This document shows, one piece after another, positions 7,309-10,487 of a stretch of 10,487 nt of DNA. The notes beneath the pieces are model-generated. The model was given only the letters and a program-made list of their open reading frames with translations. It ran no database searches and was not told where the DNA came from. Source of the DNA: Euperipatoides rowelli (taxonomy: Eukaryota > Onychophora > Udeonychophora > Euonychophora > Peripatopsidae); the NCBI GenBank assembly GCA_003024985.2, contig PXIH01S0022251.1. One strand, written 5' to 3'. The position numbers and the translations under genes were made by a program. Each line of letters opens with the position of its first letter. Position 1 is the stretch's first letter.

Positions 7309-7309
7309 N
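7309..7309. other. Single N at minisatellite-to-satellite boundary
   Basis: The sequence switches from the 29-bp minisatellite to the middle of a 77-bp satellite monomer (GATATTCAGG) at this N. The join is probably an unresolved gap. Confidence 0.65.
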
Positions 7310-7782
7310 GATATTCAGGAATATTGTGTGTATATATAGGGAATGTAGAGATGTATAGTGGTAAGCATATACATGTTTGAGTATATACTGGATATTCAGG
7401 AATAACGTGTTTGTATAGGAAATGTAAAGTGGTAAGCATATTATACAAGTTTGAGTAGCCTATATACTGGATATTCAGGAATATTGTGTATATATATGAA
7501 AGGAAGATGTTTAGTGGTAAGCATATACATGTTTGTGTATATACTAGATATTTAGGAATATTGTGTATGTATAGGGAATGCAGATTTATTGTGGTAAGCA
7601 AATACATGTATGAGTATAATGGATATTCANAAATATTGTATATGTTTAGGAAATGTAGATGGATAGGGGTAAACAAATTCACACTTGTGTATTTACTGGA
7701 TATTTAGGAATATTGTGTATGTATAAGAAATCAGATGTATATGTGTTTGAGTGTATACTGAACATTCAGGAATATTATGTAT

Positions 7783-7846
7783 GTATCAGAATGTAGATGT
7801 ATCAGAATGTAGATGTATCAGAATGTAGATGTATCAGAATGTAGAT
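7783..7846 (+). repeat. Four perfect 16-bp repeats within one monomer
   Basis: GTATCAGAATGTAGAT occurs four times in a row without change, then the normal sequence resumes. The matching place in another HOR copy (about 9758-9774) has it once. This is a recent local expansion, typical of slippage, sitting inside an older satellite monomer. Confidence 0.92.
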
Positions 7847-7905
7847 GTATTGTGTATATATGTGTGTAGTGTATTGTGTATATATGAGTATATACTGGAT
7901 TTCAG
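7847..7905 (+). repeat. Scrambled TG/TA-rich stretch inside the satellite
   Basis: Directly after the 16-bp expansion, GTATTGTGTATATATG-like pieces occur twice around TGTGTAGTG, and the monomer phase is lost until TATATACTGGATTTCAGG at about 7886. This indicates a local rearrangement of two or more monomers. Confidence 0.6.
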
Positions 7906-9452
7906 GAATATTGTTCCTATATAGGGAATGTAGAGATGTATAGTAATGTACATGTTTGAGTATATGCTGGATATTCAGGAATATTGTATATGTAAAGGAA
8001 ATGTAGATGTATAGTGTATCAAATATATGTTTGTGTATATACTGGATATTCAGGAATATTGTGTATGTTTAGTAAATGTAGATTTATAGTGGTAAGCAAA
8101 TACATGTTGTTTGGGTATATACTGGATATTAAGGAATATTGTGTATGTATAGGAAATGATGATGTTTAGTGGTAAGCATATACATGTTTAAGTATATATA
8201 GGATATTTAGGAATATTGTGTATATAAGGAATGTAGATTTATTGTGGTAAGCAAATACATGTTTGAGTATTTACTGGATATTCAGGAATATTGTGTATGT
8301 ATAATGTAGATGTATAGTGGTAAGAAAATTCATGTTTTAGTATATACTGTATATTAAAGAATATTGTGTATATATAGGAAATATAAATGTATAGTTGTTA
8401 GCAAATACATGTTTGAGTTTACTGTATACTCAGGCATATTGTGTATATATAGGGAATATAGATGTATAGTGGTATGTATTGCATATACGTTTGAGTATAT
8501 ACTAGATATTGTGTATGTATAGGAAATATAGATGTATAGTGGTAAGCAAATACATGTTTGAGTATATATACTGTATTTTCAGGAATATTGTGTATGTATA
8601 GGGAATGTAGAGCTGTATAGTGGTAAGGAAATACATGTTGGAGTATATACTGGATATTCATGAATATTGTGTATATATAGGAATTGTAGATGTATAGTGG
8701 TAAGCATATACATGTTTGAGTATATACTGGATATTCAGGAATATTGTATATGTATAGGAAATGTAGATGTATAGTTGTTTTATCAAATAAATGTTTGTGT
8801 ATATACTGGATATTCAGGAATAATGTGTTTGTATAGGAAATGTAGATGTATAGTGGTAAGCAAATACATGTTTGGGTATATACTGGATATTCATGAATAT
8901 TGTGTATACATAGGAAATGTAGAAGTATAGTGGTAAGCATATACAAGTTTGAGTAGCCTATATACTGGATATTCAGGAATATTGTGAATGTATATGAAAG
9001 GAAGAAGATGTTTAGTGGTAAGCATATACATGTTTGAGTATATAGTAGATATTTAGGAATATTCTGTATGTATAGGGAATGCAGATTTATTGTGGTAAGC
9101 AAATACCTGTTTGAGTATTTACTTGATTTTTAGGAATAGTGTTTATATATAAGGAATGTAGAGATGTCTAGTGGTAATCATATACATGTATGAGTATATA
9201 CTGGATATTCAGGAATATTGTGTATGTATGGGAAATGTAGATGCATAGTGGTAATGAAAAACATGTTTATGCATATACTGGATATTCAGGAATATAGTGT
9301 ATGTATAGGAAATGTAGATGGATAGGGTAAGCAAATACATGTTTGTGAAAATACTAGATATTCAGGAATATTGTGTATGTATAGGATATGTAGATGTTTA
9401 GTTGTAATGTTTGAGTATATACTGGATATTCAGGAATATCATGTATGTATAG

Positions 9453-10312
9453 GAAATGAAGATGTTTAGTGGTAAGCATATACATGTTTGAGTATATAGC
9501 CTACTGGATATTCAGGAATATTGTTTGTGTATAGGGAATGTAATTTTGTATTAGTAAGGAAATACATGTATGAGTATAATGGATATTCAGGAACATTGTA
9601 TATGTTTAGGAAATGTAGATGAATAGTGGTTAGCAAATTCACATTTGTGTATTTACTGGATATTTAGGAATATTGTGTATGTATAAGAAATGTAGATGTA
9701 TAGTGGTAAGCAAATACATGTTTGAGTATATACTGAATATTCAGGAATATTATGTATGTATCAGAATGTAGATGTATAGTGGCAAGCATATACAATTTTG
9801 AGTATATACTGGATTTCAGGAATATTGTTTCTATATAGGGAATGTAGAGATGTATAGTAATGCATATACATGTTTGAGTATATAATGTTTATTCAGGAAT
9901 ATTGAATATGTAAAGGAAATGTAGATGTATAGTGGAATCAAATACATGTTTGTGTATATACTGGATATTCAGGAATAATGTGTTTGTATAGGAAATGCAG
10001 ATGTATAGTTGTAAGCAAATACATGTTTGGGTATATACTGGATATTCAGAAATATTGTGTATTTATAGGAAAGGTAGATGTATAGTGGTAAGCATATACA
10101 AGTTTGAGTAGCCTATATACTGGATATTCAGGAATATTGTGTATATATATGAAAGGAAGATGTTTAGTGATAAGCATATAAATGTTTGTGTAAATAATAG
10201 ATATTCAGGAATATTGTGTATGTATAGGATATGTAGATGTATAGTTGTATAGTTATAAGAATATAAATGTTTGAGTATATACTGGATATTCAGGAATATC
10301 ATGTATGTATAG
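9453..10312. repeat. Short higher-order repeat copy (about 11 monomers)
   Basis: The GAAATGAAGATGTTTAG marker monomer at 9453 recurs at 10313, 860 bp later, against about 1250 bp for copy A. Both begin a matching run (TATATAGCC or TATATAGCA, then TTGTTTGTGTATAGGGAATG, then TTTTGTATTAGTAAG), so this is the same HOR with monomers lost or never gained. Confidence 0.72.
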
Positions 10313-10487
10313 GAAATGAAGATGTTTAGCGGTAAGCATATACATGTTTGAGTATATAGCATATTGAATATTCAGGAATATTGTTTGTGTATAGGGAATG
10401 TAGTTTTGTATTAGTAAGCAAATACATGTATGAGTATAATGGATATTCAGGAACATTGTATATGTTTAGGAAATGTAGATGAATATG
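10313..10487 (+). repeat. Terminal direct repeat, right copy
   Basis: Identical to bases 1-175. It includes the TATATAGCATATTGAATATT variant shared only by these two places in the window; the other copies read TATATAGCCTACTGGATATT. Confidence 0.93.

Larger units (their letters stand above)
7310..10487. repeat. 77-bp satellite array, right block
   Basis: About 41 monomers of the same satellite and orientation as the left block. Marker variants recur at uneven spacings. The TTGAGTAGCC monomer is at 7451, 8949 and 10104, spacings of 1498 and 1155 bp, the latter being 15 x 77. The GAAATGAAGATG marker is at 9453 and 10313. HOR length therefore varies here. The N at 7630 replaces one base of a normal monomer. 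Long minus-strand open frames, including one of 227 codons at 8419-9102, are repeat translations (PEYPVYTQTCICLP alternating with IFLNIQYILKH) and are not annotated as genes. No other feature is seen. Confidence 0.95.

Noticed and set aside
7091-7682. Minus-strand frame running through 7309 from satellite into minisatellite
   Set aside because: It crosses the N junction and joins two different repeat translations, so it is an assembly-dependent chimera.
8419-9102. 227-codon minus-strand open frame rich in PEYPVYTQTCICLP and IFLNIQYILKH
   Set aside because: It is the 77-bp satellite translated. The unit shifts frame each copy, so two stop-free frames alternate, and the third (YS-stop-IS) usually ends the run. 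Similar frames appear all over the array.
1-10487. Complete phage, virus or plasmid genome suggested by the terminal repeats
   Set aside because: There is no capsid, terminase, replication or partition gene. The only coding traces are dead LINE domains, and over half of the sequence is satellite.

Overview
This window looks like nuclear DNA from an AT-rich invertebrate-type animal genome, not a microbial or viral gene cluster. About 55% of it is a diverged 77-bp tandem satellite. The rest is remains of two non-LTR retrotransposons (LINEs) from different clades, plus a 29-bp minisatellite. I see no intact gene, rRNA, tRNA, operon, ribosome-binding site or CRISPR array. The animal assignment rests on the LINE types (a PHD-finger CR1/L2-like element and an RTE-like element) and on the satellite organisation. 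I cannot name the phylum.

Layout. 1-2006: 77-bp satellite in a higher-order arrangement, with one HOR copy at 1-1249 and a second starting at 1250. 2008-2592: a GC-richer fragment, bounded by a single N on each side, holding the 5' leader and the start of the endonuclease of an RTE-type LINE (minus strand, broken). 2594-3180: satellite again, resuming the second HOR copy. 3181-6653: a badly decayed LINE on the minus strand. Read 5'->3' it has a PHD-type zinc finger, a 29-bp minisatellite, a coiled coil and ORF1 core, an APE-type endonuclease, a linker and a reverse transcriptase. It loses its 3' end directly into satellite. 6654-7106: AT-rich sequence upstream of that LINE. 7107-7308: a second 29-bp minisatellite block, whose last 95 bp exactly copy 6112-6206. 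7310-10487: satellite with shorter and variable HOR copies.

Function. Neither LINE can make protein: every domain has stops or frameshifts, and the larger element has lost its endonuclease Glu (now TAG), its endonuclease Asp and one zinc ligand. The biology here is satellite evolution (HOR formation, local expansion, LINE insertion), not a gene system.

Two features bear on how far the sequence can be trusted. The first 175 and last 175 bases are identical, as in a contig that closes on itself at 10312 bp. Also, several single Ns lie exactly at abrupt sequence changes or beside exact duplications, so some junctions may be assembly joins rather than real DNA.
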